Source: Streptomyces sp. NBC_00239
GTDB taxonomy: Bacteria; Actinomycetota; Actinomycetes; Streptomycetales; Streptomycetaceae
DNA length: 64,000 nt
Direction: 5' to 3'
NCBI RefSeq assembly: GCF_036194065.1
Contig: NZ_CP108095.1
Span: 3,410,001 to 3,474,000 of the forward strand
Numbering within the stretch: position 1 is the stretch's first letter; each line of letters opens with the position of its first letter. Under the pieces are notes generated by a model that had not been told where the DNA came from, ran no database searches, and was given only the letters and a program-made list of their open reading frames with translations. Positions 32,894 through 41,627 of this stretch are shown one piece after another. The translations under genes were made by a program, and so were the position numbers.

Positions 32894-34159
32894 TCACTCG
32901 GCCACGTCGATGGTGCAGCGGTTGGATTCCACTCCGGCCGCCGTGACGACCTGGATCTCGGTGACTCCGGGCTCCACGTCCACCGGCACCGGCACCGTCA
33001 GCACCTGGTCCGAAGGGCTGCTGAAGCCGCCCGCGACCGGCACCAGCGGCACGTGCACGTGGACGGTGCCGATCCGTACGACCAGACGGGCCAGCATCTC
33101 GGGGGTCTGCGCCCCGGGCGGCACGAATCCGACCCCGCGGATCTCGATGTCGTCGCCGGTCCGGATGGCACCGTCCAGTTCGCCGGGCTCCCGGGTCCGG
33201 ACCACCGACAGCACCAGCGGGCGGCTGCCCTCCGCGTACTTCGCGGCCAGGTAGACGGCGGCCGACAGCGCGGTCAGGACGGCCAGCGACCAGGGCAGCT
33301 GCGGCAGCCGGTCCGGGTAGCGGGCCAGCGACACCGCCACGAAGGCCAGCGTGACCGTCGCGACCAGGACGTACTGGGCGTCGGGGAAGCTGCCCCGGCC
33401 GGCGTCGTCGGTCAGCAGGTCCGCACCGCGCGGCCGGTCGGCCGGCAGCTTCTGCAGCCGCTGGCCCAGGATCCGCACCGCGACCACCCGCCGGACCAGG
33501 ACCGCGACCCCGGAGGTGACGGCCAGGACCGTCAGCAGCGGCAGCGCCCGGGTCAGCTCCAGCCCGGCGTACAGCGCCGCGCGTTCGCTTCCGGACGTGG
33601 ACGCGGCCAGCCGCAGGGCGGGCAGCAGCGCGGCGAAGGCCGTCAGCAGCAGCCAGGCACAGTGCACCGCCCGGGAGGTGGACAGCCGGTTGTCCTCGCC
33701 GACCAGCGGGGCCAGCAGCCCGCCCCGCACGGTCTGGGCACGGGCGGCGACGGTCAGCAGGGCCGCCAGCACCAGGGCGGAGAGCAGCCCCGCGGTACGG
33801 GCCGGGCTCCAGCCCGTGCCCAGCGCGGTGGCCACCTGTGCCACCAGGAGCACCCCGGCGGCGATCCACACGGCGAGCACGGCCCGCCGGGACAGCAGGT
33901 ACAGCCAGGAGTGCCCGGCCTCGCGCCCCCGGTCGGCGACGCCGCGTGCGGACAGGGTCAGTTCGTCCGAGACCCACTGGCGGGAGGCTCCGACGGAGCA
34001 GGCGACGGCTGCGGGCAGCCCCTGGCCGGCGGCGAGGCCGTCCCGCTTCTCCACGAAGGCGGCGACCGCCCGGCGGTGCCCCTCACGCGCCCCGTGGGGG
34101 CAGTCGTCGCAGGTACAGGTCCCGCCGTGGGTACTTCGATGCAATTCTTGGACAGCCAC
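32894..34159 (-). CDS. Membrane protein with N-terminal CxCxxC and C-terminal Ig-like domain
   Basis: 421 residues. The N-terminus has Cys in GTCTCDDCPHGAREGH, a possible metal site. About six membrane segments lie between residues 85 and 300 (e.g. AVLAVWIAAGVLLVAQVATA and WSLAVLTALSAAVYLAAKYA). The last 110 residues look like an IPT/TIG Ig-like fold (TGDDIEIRGVGFVPPGAQTP then VTEIQVVTAAGVESNRCTID). GTG at 34159 follows AGAGAGGCGG. I recognise no named family; the Ig-like assignment is inference. It is followed after 19 bases by DoxX on the other side of the stop, which may share its transcript. Confidence 0.7.
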   Translation of the reverse strand: MAVQELHRSTHGGTCTCDDCPHGAREGHRRAVAAFVEKRDGLAAGQGLPAAVACSVGASRQWVSDELTLSARGVADRGREAGHSWLYLLSRRAVLAVWIAAGVLLVAQVATALGTGWSPARTAGLLSALVLAALLTVAARAQTVRGGLLAPLVGEDNRLSTSRAVHCAWLLLTAFAALLPALRLAASTSGSERAALYAGLELTRALPLLTVLAVTSGVAVLVRRVVAVRILGQRLQKLPADRPRGADLLTDDAGRGSFPDAQYVLVATVTLAFVAVSLARYPDRLPQLPWSLAVLTALSAAVYLAAKYAEGSRPLVLSVVRTREPGELDGAIRTGDDIEIRGVGFVPPGAQTPEMLARLVVRIGTVHVHVPLVPVAGGFSSPSDQVLTVPVPVDVEPGVTEIQVVTAAGVESNRCTIDVAE

Positions 34160-34239
34160 AAGCGTGCCGCCTCTCTAACTACCGTGCAGTGCCTGCGAAT
34201 TGTGCACCACTGCGGCAGTGCTCCGGATTGCGGCCGATG

Positions 34240-35124
34240 TCAGAGCGGGTGATTCCCCGGCCGCGGTGTTGACGCGATGCGCTGCCACAGCGGCTGGTAG
34301 CTGATCCACGCGACGAGGTCCGAGCCGAGCTGCTGCCGGGTCGCGACCGCACTCCGGTGGTCGATGAGCACCGGCTTCCCGGCGGCTTTCGCGGCCAGCT
34401 GGATGCCACAGGCGCGGTCCATCGACAGGAACCACCAGGCCGCCGCGTCCACCGAGTCGCCCACCGTCAGCAGCCCGTGGTTGCGCAGGATCAGACCTTT
34501 GTACGGGCCGAGCGCGGCCGCGATCAGCCGGCCCTCCGCCGCGTCCACCGCGACCCCGGTGTACCGCTCCAGCAGCGCGTGGTCCTCGTAGAAGGCGCAC
34601 GCCTCCTGGCTGATCGGGTCGAGGAGTTCGCCGAGGGCCGCGAACGCCCGGCCGTGGGAGGAGTGCGCGTGCGCCACGGCGACGACCCCGGGCCGGGCCC
34701 GGTGCACGGCCGCGTGCACGGCGAACGCCGCCTGGTTGACGTGCTGTTCGCCCTCGACGACCCGCCCGTCGCCGTCGACGAGCAGCAGGTCCCCCGCGGT
34801 GGTCCGGCCGAGGGCCAGGCCGAAGGGATTGACCCAGAAGCAGTCGGTGAACTCCGGGTCCCGGGCCGTGATGTGCCCGGACACCCCGTCCTCGAAGCCG
34901 AGTTCGCCGAACAGCCGCAGCGCCCCGGCCAGCCGCTCCTTGCGGTGGGCGCGCTCCTCGGCCGGATCCGCGTGCACCGGCGGCATCGCGAACCGCAGCC
35001 GCTCCGGCGGCACCGGCCCGGGCGCCGCCCCCGGCCCGGCCACCGCCGCCCCCGCTGCGGGCGCCGAAGCGGGTACGGGCGGGGCTGCGGGTACGGGCGG
35101 GGCTGCGGGCTGCTGCTCGGCCAT
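34240..35124 (-). CDS. Class II aldolase/adducin family protein
   Basis: 294 residues. A Pro/Ala N-terminal tail of about 40 residues is followed by the aldolase_II domain: SGHITARDPEFTDCFWVNPF, the metal ligands HAHSSHGRAF and Glu-rich region ISQEACAFYEDHALL, then LRNHGLLTVGDSVDAA with the third His. Family members are zinc-dependent aldolases, epimerases or adducin-like proteins that act on sugar phosphates; the substrate is not evident. The ATG at 35124 follows GAAGGAG. It lies downstream of guaA but is separated by a strong terminator (35192-35229), so it is probably transcribed alone. Confidence 0.9.
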   Translation of the reverse strand: MAEQQPAAPPVPAAPPVPASAPAAGAAVAGPGAAPGPVPPERLRFAMPPVHADPAEERAHRKERLAGALRLFGELGFEDGVSGHITARDPEFTDCFWVNPFGLALGRTTAGDLLLVDGDGRVVEGEQHVNQAAFAVHAAVHRARPGVVAVAHAHSSHGRAFAALGELLDPISQEACAFYEDHALLERYTGVAVDAAEGRLIAAALGPYKGLILRNHGLLTVGDSVDAAAWWFLSMDRACGIQLAAKAAGKPVLIDHRSAVATRQQLGSDLVAWISYQPLWQRIASTPRPGNHPL

Positions 35125-35191
35125 GTGCGGGCGCTCCTTCGTCGGCTGGCGCGCAAGGTACCGAGGCCCGGGTGAGGAGGCCAGACAAACG

Positions 35192-35229
35192 GCGAGGCCG
35201 CCGCCCCCCGAAGGGGACGGCGGCCTCGC
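35192..35229 (-). terminator. guaA terminator
   Basis: A 12-bp perfect stem (GCGAGGCCGCCG / CGGCGGCCTCGC) with an inner CCCC/GGGG pair lies 37 bases after the guaA stop. It is followed on the minus strand by GTTTGTC. Confidence 0.85.
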
Positions 35230-35265
35230 GGGCGCCGGGCGGGAGGGGTCGCTCCCGCGCGGTGC

Positions 35266-36846
35266 CTACTCCCACTCGATGGTGCCCGGCGGCTTGCTCG
35301 TGCAGTCCAGCACGACGCGGTTGACGTCCGGCACCTCGTTGGTGATGCGGGTGGAGATGCGGGCGAGCACCTCGTACGGCATCCGGGTCCAGTCCGCCGT
35401 CATGGCGTCCTCGGAGGAGACCGGGCGCAGCACGATGGGGTGGCCGTAGGTACGGCCGTCGCCCTGCACGCCGACGCTGCGGACGTCCGCGAGCAGGACG
35501 ACCGGGCACTGCCAGATCTCGCGGTCGAGGCCGGCCGCGGTCAGCTCGTGGCGGGCGATGGCGTCGGCCTCGCGCAGCAGGTCCAGGCGCTCCTTGGTGA
35601 CCTCGCCGACGATGCGGATGCCCAGGCCGGGGCCCGGGAAGGGCTGGCGCTGGACGATCTCCTCGGGCAGGCCGAGGTCCTGTCCGACCATGCGGACCTC
35701 GTCCTTGAACAGCTGGCGCAGCGGCTCGATGAGCTTGAACTCGAGGTCCTCGGGCAGCCCGCCGACGTTGTGGTGCGACTTGATGTTCGCGGTGCCGGTG
35801 CCGCCGCCGGACTCGACGATGTCCGGGTACAGGGTGCCCTGGACCAGGAACTCGACGGGCTGGTCGCCGGGGGCCTCGGCGACGATCTCGGCCTGGGCCT
35901 GCTCGAAGACCCGGATGAACTCGCGACCGATGATCTTCCGCTTCTCCTCGGGGTCGGAGACCCCGGCGAGGGCGGTCAGGAAGCGCTCCTGCGCGTCGAC
36001 GACCTTCAGCTTGACGCCGGTGGCCGCGACGAAGTCCTTCTCGACCTGCTCGGTCTCGCCCTTGCGCATCAGGCCGTGGTCGACGTAGACGCAGGTCAGC
36101 TGGTCGCCGATGGCCTTCTGGACGAGGGCCGCGGCGACCGCGGAGTCCACGCCGCCGGAGAGGCCGCAGATGGCGCGCCGGTCGCCGACCTGCTCGCGGA
36201 TGGCCGCGACCTGCTCGTCGATGACGTTGCCGGTGGTCCAGTTGGGCTCGATGCCGGCGCCGCGGTAGAGGAAGTGCTCCAGGATCTGCTGGCCGTGCGT
36301 GGAGTGCATCACCTCGGGGTGGTACTGCACGCCGTACAGCTTCTTCTCGTCGTTCTCGAAGGCGGCGACCGGCACCACGTTCGTGGACGCGGTGACCGTG
36401 AAGCCCTCGGGAGCGGCGGAGCAGGCGTCGCCGTGCGACATCCACACCGACTGCTGGGTGGGGGTGCCCTCGAACAGCGTCGAGCCGGGCTTGGAGACGG
36501 CCAGCGGGGTGCGGCCGTACTCGCGGGCGCCGGTGTTGTCGACGGTGCCGCCGAGGGTGACGGCCATCAGCTGGAAGCCGTAGCACATGCCGAAGACCGG
36601 GACACCGGCCTCGAACAGCGCGCGGTCGAGCTGGGGAGCGCCCTCTTCGTACACGGAGGACGGGCCGCCGGAGAGGATGATCGCCTTGGGGTTCTTGGCC
36701 AGCATCTCGGACACGGGCATCGTGCTGGGCACGATCTCGCTGTAGACCCGGGCCTCACGGACGCGGCGGGCGATGAGCTGGGCGTACTGAGCACCGAAGT
36801 CGACAACGAGGACGACGTCCGGGGCGGCGGAGGGTGCTTCTGGCAC
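35266..36846 (-). CDS. guaA: GMP synthase (glutamine-hydrolysing)
   Basis: 526 residues. The class I amidotransferase domain (about 1-205) has the nucleophile Cys in [13 protein letters not shown] and the His/Glu pair in [12 protein letters not shown]. The ATP-pyrophosphatase domain has the PP-loop [15 protein letters not shown]. The dimerisation domain ends [16 protein letters not shown]. It converts XMP to GMP, the step after GuaB encoded at 55-57 kb. GTG start at 36846 after GGAAGG. It is divergent from the chorismate mutase leader. Confidence 0.98.
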   Translation of the reverse strand: MPEAPSAAPDVVLVVDFGAQYAQLIARRVREARVYSEIVPSTMPVSEMLAKNPKAIILSGGPSSVYEEGAPQLDRALFEAGVPVFGMCYGFQLMAVTLGGTVDNTGAREYGRTPLAVSKPGSTLFEGTPTQQSVWMSHGDACSAAPEGFTVTASTNVVPVAAFENDEKKLYGVQYHPEVMHSTHGQQILEHFLYRGAGIEPNWTTGNVIDEQVAAIREQVGDRRAICGLSGGVDSAVAAALVQKAIGDQLTCVYVDHGLMRKGETEQVEKDFVAATGVKLKVVDAQERFLTALAGVSDPEEKRKIIGREFIRVFEQAQAEIVAEAPGDQPVEFLVQGTLYPDIVESGGGTGTANIKSHHNVGGLPEDLEFKLIEPLRQLFKDEVRMVGQDLGLPEEIVQRQPFPGPGLGIRIVGEVTKERLDLLREADAIARHELTAAGLDREIWQCPVVLLADVRSVGVQGDGRTYGHPIVLRPVSSEDAMTADWTRMPYEVLARISTRITNEVPDVNRVVLDCTSKPPGTIEWE

Positions 36847-36932
36847 GGGGCGGCCTTCCGGCGGAAAGGGTGTTGTTTTGTCGATTCTAACGGGGACCGC
36901 ACCCCCCTCTTCGTCTCACCATCCGAACCCGT

Positions 36933-36962
36933 TTGGTTCCGGAGGGGGCCGAGGGCAATAAT
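36933..36962 (+). promoter_or_regulatory. Candidate promoter of the leader peptide / chorismate mutase gene
   Basis: TTGGTT (36933-36938), 18 bases, then AATAAT (36957-36962). The start codon of the leader peptide at 36970 lies 8 bases after the -10, so the transcript would begin at or next to the ATG (leaderless). Confidence 0.5.
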
Positions 36963-36969
36963 CCGTTTC

Positions 36970-37050
36970 ATGCGCAAGCAGCTGAGCTTCCTCTTTACCT
37001 ATGGCACCGGCCGGTCCGGTCGCCATGGGTACACGTGCTGCTCCGCTTGA
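36970..37050 (+). CDS. 26-residue leader peptide with Phe and Tyr codons
   Basis: The peptide reads MRKQLSFLFTYGTGRSGRHG then YTCCSA. Phe is at positions 7 and 9, Tyr at 11 and 21. It ends 14 bases before a strong hairpin (37065-37098) and about 87 bases before the chorismate mutase gene. Ribosome stalling at Phe/Tyr codons could regulate a gene of Phe/Tyr synthesis. It has no good ribosome binding site but a promoter placed for leaderless translation. Coding status is supported by position and composition only. Confidence 0.6.
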   Translation: MRKQLSFLFTYGTGRSGRHGYTCCSA

Positions 37051-37064
37051 GCCACTGACTTCCC

Positions 37065-37098
37065 AGAGCGCCCCGGTCCGACAGGACCGGGGCGCTCT
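37065..37098 (+). terminator. Attenuator-type hairpin before chorismate mutase
   Basis: A 15-bp perfect stem (AGAGCGCCCCGGTCC / GGACCGGGGCGCTCT, loop GACA) is followed by GCGTTTCCGCTCC. CCGGTCC of the stem is repeated in the leader-peptide coding sequence (37010-37016) and could pair with the 3' arm, giving an alternative fold. Confidence 0.6.
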
Positions 37099-37137
37099 GC
37101 GTTTCCGCTCCTGTCGGCACACACCACAGGAGAGATC

Positions 37138-37443
37138 ATGACCACCACCACGGCCACCGCCACCACCGCGACGACCGCCACGACCCCCGCCGCCGACACC
37201 GATCGCCTCATCGCCGGCTGCCGCGAGCGCATCGACGCGATCGACGACCGGATCATCGGCCTCATCCAGGAGCGGACGGCCGTCTCCGCCGTCATCCAGG
37301 AGGCCCGGATCGGCTCGGGCGGCCGCCGGGTGCACCTGTCCCGCGAGATGGAGGTCCTCGCGCACTTCAGCGACGCGCTCGGCACCAAGCCCGGCACGGC
37401 GCTCGCGATGACGCTGCTGGAGCTGTGCCGCGGCCGCATCTGA
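37138..37443 (+). CDS. Chorismate mutase (AroQ class)
   Basis: 101 residues, the size of monofunctional AroQ mutases. A Thr/Ala-rich start precedes the helical core CRERIDAIDDRIIGLIQERT with catalytic Arg, then VSAVIQEARIGSGGRRVHLS and EMEVLAHFSDALG. It rearranges chorismate to prephenate, the branch to Phe and Tyr. The ATG at 37138 follows CAGGAGAGATC. It is preceded by a Phe/Tyr leader peptide and terminator hairpin, consistent with attenuation. No prephenate dehydratase domain is fused. Confidence 0.93.
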   Translation: MTTTTATATTATTATTPAADTDRLIAGCRERIDAIDDRIIGLIQERTAVSAVIQEARIGSGGRRVHLSREMEVLAHFSDALGTKPGTALAMTLLELCRGRI

Positions 37444-37843
37444 CCCGCAGGGGCGCCGCCCCGGCCGGCCGCGCACCGGGTCGGCCTGCCGTTCGTCACT
37501 CGTACGGAGCGTGACCGGCCCCGCGGGCCTTCGTTGGTGAGGTTGTCCGTGCCAGCCAGGCGCGGGACCGCACCAACCACGCGTGGCTCCGCTGGAGCGA
37601 TGAGACGTACGGCACGTGGAGCGTACGTCGTGGGACCTCGCTCCAGCGTGTGACCGGACGGCAGGGGACAGCAGCCCGGTCACCCAGAGGACGGCCGGCA
37701 CCGGGGACGCCCGGGGCCGGCCGATCCGCTTTTCCGCGGCACACCCGCCGTACGCCCGCCGTACGCCCGCCGCACGCCGCAGCCACCGCGCCGGCCGGAC
37801 GCATGCGAGTCGCTCCGGCCGCCGTACGCATCGCCGCCCGCGG
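37444..37843. other. Gene-free region between chorismate mutase and surface protein
   Basis: 400 bases between convergent genes. It contains a GCCCGCCGTACG repeat (about 37745-37780) and several CGTACG steps. I see no credible gene, tRNA or clear terminator hairpin. Confidence 0.5.
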
Positions 37844-39514
37844 CTACGCGCCGGCCGTGCGGCGCCGGAAGGCCAGCACCAGCACACCGCCCGCCAGCAC
37901 CGCGGCGCCCGCGAGAGCGGCCAGCGGCAGGGCGTTGCCGCCGCCCGTCGAGGCGAGGTCGCCGCCGGGGCGCGCGGAGGCCGAGGCGGACGCGCTCGGG
38001 GTGGGGCTCGCGGTCGCGGAGGCAGTCGGCGACGGGGTCGCGGTCGTGGTCGGCACCGGCTGCGGGCTCGCGGCGGTCTTGGCGTTCAGGACGATCTTCG
38101 CGGTGTCGTTGGCCCGGTTGCGGTCCAGCCGCCGAGGACCGGCCGTGCCGGCGTCGGCGCCGAAGGACCGGCCGATGGTGACGGACCCGGCCGCGTCCGG
38201 AACGTACCGCTCCACCACCATCTCGAAGGGGAAGCTCACCGCGTCCCCGTCCAGGAAGACCTTCGCGGCGCGGGTGCAGAAGTAGCGGGGCGCGCCCAGC
38301 TGCTCCGCGCGCGCGGCGCCGGCCGCGGTCCGGGCGGAGCAGTTCTCGGGCTTGCGGGTGACCTTCGCGCCCGCCGGGATCCGTACGTCGGCCACGCCGA
38401 ACGGCTCGCCGTCGGGGTCTTCCAGCCAGGCCGGGCCCTGGTTGCGCAGGGCGACGCGCATCGGGACCGTGGCTCCCTCGGCGCCCCGGACGGTGGCGCC
38501 GAACGCGGCGAAATCGGCTTCGTTCGCCGTCTCGAAGGTGAAGTCCTGCCCGTTGTCCGAGGGGCGCAGGTCCGCGGTGGTCGGAGCCGCGGCCCCTGCG
38601 GGCCTCGCCGAGAGGCCGAGCGCGGCGCCCTTGTCCGCGCCGGTCCGGGCGCCGGCGGCGTGGGCGGCCGTACGGGGGCTGTGCCCGGCGGCCCGCTCCG
38701 GGTCCTCGTCCGGGTCCGGGATGAGGGCGTAGCCGAACGCGTCGCTGCGGGCGTGCCGGTTGGTGAGCAGCGTCAGCGGGCTGTCCAGCTCGTACGTCGC
38801 GCCCGCCTCGAAGGGGCCGGTGAAGTGGCACCGGACGGTGCTGGCGCGCACCGCGCGGCGGGGGTCGGGGTACTCGCAGTTGTCGTAGCGCTCGACGAAC
38901 TCCAGGCCCCGGGTGGTGTCGAGGGTGAGGAGGAGTTCGCCGGCGTCCTCGCTGCCCGTGTTGGTGAAGGCGAGCGGCACCGGCTGCCGGTCGCCCACCT
39001 TCGTCCGCTCGGACATCTCGAAGGGCAGCACGGAGACGTCGGTGCCGCCGATGCCGACGGTGGTCGTGAAGCCCCGGTAGGACGCGCCGGCGCCCTGGCC
39101 CGTCACCGTGAGCTCGCCGGTGTCGCCGGGCCGGGAGCCCTTGAGCGCGAAGACGTCGAGCTCGACCTCCATCGAGGGGCCGGGCGCCGCGCCGGGGCGC
39201 TCGCAGACCAGGGTGGTGGCGGTGGTGGTGCACGCCCCGTTCGACCGGGCGGTGACGCGGGCGACGCGGGCCAGCCCGCGGAAGTCGACGGTGAGCGTGT
39301 ACGCGCCCGTGGTCTGCGCGGTGGGGTTGCGCGCGCTGACCACCAGCTGCTCGTGCTGCGGCTCGCCGGCCCCGGGGTGGGGCCGTACGCGTACTTCCGC
39401 GGGGCCGCTCAGGGTGACCTCGGGGCGTCCGGCCGCATGCTCTGCCGCGTGGGCGGGCAGCGCGGAGCCCAGGGTCGCCAGGCCCGCGGCAGCCAGCAGG
39501 GAAAGAAGCTTCAT
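37844..39514 (-). CDS. Sortase-anchored (LAxTG) cell-surface protein
   Basis: 556 residues. The signal peptide is MKLLSLLAAAGLATLGSALP with AHA cleavage. The body is beta-rich, with repeated immunoglobulin-like or DUF11-like segments and paired Cys. The C-terminus has a Thr/Pro/Ser linker, then the sorting signal LASTG, a hydrophobic stretch (ALAGAAVLAGGVLVLAF) and RRRTAGA. LAxTG is the motif used by class E sortases of actinobacteria, so the protein should be linked to peptidoglycan. No enzymatic motif is seen. It stands alone on the minus strand. Confidence 0.88.
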   Translation of the reverse strand: MKLLSLLAAAGLATLGSALPAHAAEHAAGRPEVTLSGPAEVRVRPHPGAGEPQHEQLVVSARNPTAQTTGAYTLTVDFRGLARVARVTARSNGACTTTATTLVCERPGAAPGPSMEVELDVFALKGSRPGDTGELTVTGQGAGASYRGFTTTVGIGGTDVSVLPFEMSERTKVGDRQPVPLAFTNTGSEDAGELLLTLDTTRGLEFVERYDNCEYPDPRRAVRASTVRCHFTGPFEAGATYELDSPLTLLTNRHARSDAFGYALIPDPDEDPERAAGHSPRTAAHAAGARTGADKGAALGLSARPAGAAAPTTADLRPSDNGQDFTFETANEADFAAFGATVRGAEGATVPMRVALRNQGPAWLEDPDGEPFGVADVRIPAGAKVTRKPENCSARTAAGAARAEQLGAPRYFCTRAAKVFLDGDAVSFPFEMVVERYVPDAAGSVTIGRSFGADAGTAGPRRLDRNRANDTAKIVLNAKTAASPQPVPTTTATPSPTASATASPTPSASASASARPGGDLASTGGGNALPLAALAGAAVLAGGVLVLAFRRRTAGA

Positions 39515-39689
39515 GCCCCCTTCGACCTGCGCGGATCGATGCCGGTTGCGTGTTCGGAGATCACGAAATGAGGACGATCGCGGAGGCGCCCGTTCCCGTG
39601 ACCCGCGTCACGCGGAATTTCCCCTGTCACCCGTACAACCATCGCGGGCGATGACGTGTCATCCATGCGGAACCAACGCTCCGGCGTGA

Positions 39690-39720
39690 GGGGCTGCACG
39701 CGGAGGGGGCGTGCAGCCCC
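39690..39720. terminator. Hairpin downstream of the GMC oxidoreductase gene
   Basis: A 12-bp perfect stem (GGGGCTGCACGC / GCGTGCAGCCCC) with a 7-base loop lies in the 272-base gap between the GMC stop (39787) and the LAxTG protein start (39514). T-rich sequence follows on the plus strand (TTCCGCTTTTCC), so direction is uncertain. Confidence 0.6.
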
Positions 39721-39786
39721 TTCCGCTTTTCCGCCCTCCCCGCCCGCCGTGCGGCGCCGGCCCGGCGGGCGCAGGGCGCCCGGCCG

Positions 39787-41574
39787 CTACGCGGTGCCCG
39801 TGCCGGCCTTCTTCGGCACCTCCGGTACGCCGAGGAACGGCAGCCGCAGCGCGCCGAAGGCCTCCTTCGGGACCGCCGGGGCGGCCGGCTCCACCGCGGC
39901 GAGCCGCCGGTACGCCTCGCCCTGGGCCGGCCGCAGGTCCTCCTCGCCGTTGTTGGGCCAGTAGGACATCGCCCGTTCTGCCTGCGCCGTGATCGTCAGC
40001 GACGGGTTGACGCCGAGGTTCGCGGAGACCGCCGAGCCGTCCACCACGGAGATGCCCGGGTGCCCGTACAGCCGGTGGTACGGGTCGACCACGCCCTGCT
40101 CGGGCGAGGCGCCGATCGGGCAGCCGCCGAGGAAGTGCGCGGTCAGCGGGGTGCCCATCAGCTCGCCGATGTTGCTGCCGGGGAAGCCGTTGATCTCCTC
40201 GGCGAGCAGCGTCGCCGCCTGGGTGGCCTCGCGGATCTGCACCGGGTTGGGGGCGCCGTGGCCCTGCCGGGCGGTCAGCAGGCCCTTCCCGATGCCGCCG
40301 GGCTTGCGGTACGTGGTCAGGGAGTTGTCCAGCGACTGCATGACCAGACCGATGATGGTCCGCTCCGACCAGCGCCGGTTGGACAGCGAGCGGGCCAGCT
40401 GCACCGGGTGCCGTGCGGTCCGCGCGAACCAGGCGCGCACCCGGTGCGGGCTGTACGGCACCTGGAGGATGGTCATGAACCCCATGGCGTTGGAGCCCTT
40501 GCCGTAGCGGACCGGCTCGATGTGGGTGTCGGCGTTGGGGTGCACGGACGAGGTGATCGCGACGCCGCGGGTGAAGTCGGCCCCGCGCCCGCCGCCGTGC
40601 CGCCTGCGGTAGCGGCGGTCGTCGGTCTGCGCGCCGACCAGGCCCTCGGAGTTGGTGCGGGTGAGGTCGCCGAGCCGTTGCGACAGGCGCGGCAGCAGTC
40701 CGCTGTCCTTCATCGTGTGCAGCAGGGTCTGGGTGCCGTACGTGCCCGCCGCGACGACCACGTACCGGGCGCGCAGCTCCCTGCCCGGGGCCCTGCGGCG
40801 GGCGTCGGTGGGGACGGTGCGGACCCGGTAGCCGCCGTCGGGGTGCTCGGCGAGGGCGGTGACGGTGGTCATCGGGTGGATGACGGCGCCCGCGCGCTCG
40901 GCGAGGTGCAGGTAGTTCTCGTTCAGGGTGTTCTTCGCGCCGTGCCGGCAGCCGGTCATGCACTCGCCGCATTCGGTGCAGGCCTTGCGGGCGGGGCCGG
41001 CGCCGCCGAAGTACGGGTCGGGGACCTCCGCGCCGGGGCGGGCGGTGCGGGTGCCGTCGGCGTCCGCGTCCGCGCCGTCGCCGAAGAACACGCCGACGGG
41101 GGCCATGTGGAAGGAGTCGGCCACGCCCATCTTCTCGGCGGCCGCCTTGAGGTGGACGTCGGAGGGGGTCATGGTCGGGTTCAGGCGCACCCCGAGCATT
41201 CGTTTGGCCTGGTCGTAGTACGGGGCGAGCTCGTCCTGCCAGTCGGTGATGCCTGCCCACTGCCGGTCCTCGAAGAAGGCGGTGGGGGGCACGTACAGGG
41301 TGTTGGCGTAGTTGAGGGAGCCGCCGCCCACGCCGGCGCCCGCGAGGACCATCACGTTGCCGAGCAGGTGGATGCGCTGGATCCCGTAGAGCCCGAGGGC
41401 CGGGGCCCACAGGTAGTTCCGCAGGTCCCAGCTGTTCTTCGGGAGGCTCTCGCGGGTGAAGCGGCGGCCTGCCTCCAGGACGCCGACCCGGTAGCCCTTC
41501 TCGGTGAGGCGCAGTGCCGAGACCGACCCCCCGAAACCCGATCCGATGACGATGACGTCGTAGTCGTACGACAC
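39787..41574 (-). CDS. GMC-family FAD oxidoreductase with a Cys cluster (cholesterol-oxidase-like)
   Basis: 595 residues. The FAD-binding start is DVIVIGSGFGGSVSALRLTE and the GMC signature segment GAGVGGGSLNYANT. At about residue 205 is CTECGECMTGCRHGAKNT, a CX2CX2CX3C motif resembling an iron-sulfur ligand set. The C-terminal GMC motif SANLGVNPSLTITAQAERAM closes the FAD site. The family oxidises alcohols and sterols; several actinobacterial cholesterol-oxidase-like proteins share this Cys motif (recalled). GTG start at 41574. It lies 53 bases after gabD2 on the same strand, so the two are probably one operon. Confidence 0.9.
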   Translation of the reverse strand: MSYDYDVIVIGSGFGGSVSALRLTEKGYRVGVLEAGRRFTRESLPKNSWDLRNYLWAPALGLYGIQRIHLLGNVMVLAGAGVGGGSLNYANTLYVPPTAFFEDRQWAGITDWQDELAPYYDQAKRMLGVRLNPTMTPSDVHLKAAAEKMGVADSFHMAPVGVFFGDGADADADGTRTARPGAEVPDPYFGGAGPARKACTECGECMTGCRHGAKNTLNENYLHLAERAGAVIHPMTTVTALAEHPDGGYRVRTVPTDARRRAPGRELRARYVVVAAGTYGTQTLLHTMKDSGLLPRLSQRLGDLTRTNSEGLVGAQTDDRRYRRRHGGGRGADFTRGVAITSSVHPNADTHIEPVRYGKGSNAMGFMTILQVPYSPHRVRAWFARTARHPVQLARSLSNRRWSERTIIGLVMQSLDNSLTTYRKPGGIGKGLLTARQGHGAPNPVQIREATQAATLLAEEINGFPGSNIGELMGTPLTAHFLGGCPIGASPEQGVVDPYHRLYGHPGISVVDGSAVSANLGVNPSLTITAQAERAMSYWPNNGEEDLRPAQGEAYRRLAAVEPAAPAVPKEAFGALRLPFLGVPEVPKKAGTGTA

Positions 41575-41627
41575 TGCCGTGCCTCCCAGGGCGGTTCAGC
41601 GGCGGTTCAGACGGGTCCAACGGGACT

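Noticed and set aside
37444..37843. Small gene or tRNA downstream of chorismate mutase
   Set aside because: No tRNA cloverleaf and no frame with a ribosome binding site or credible composition is visible.
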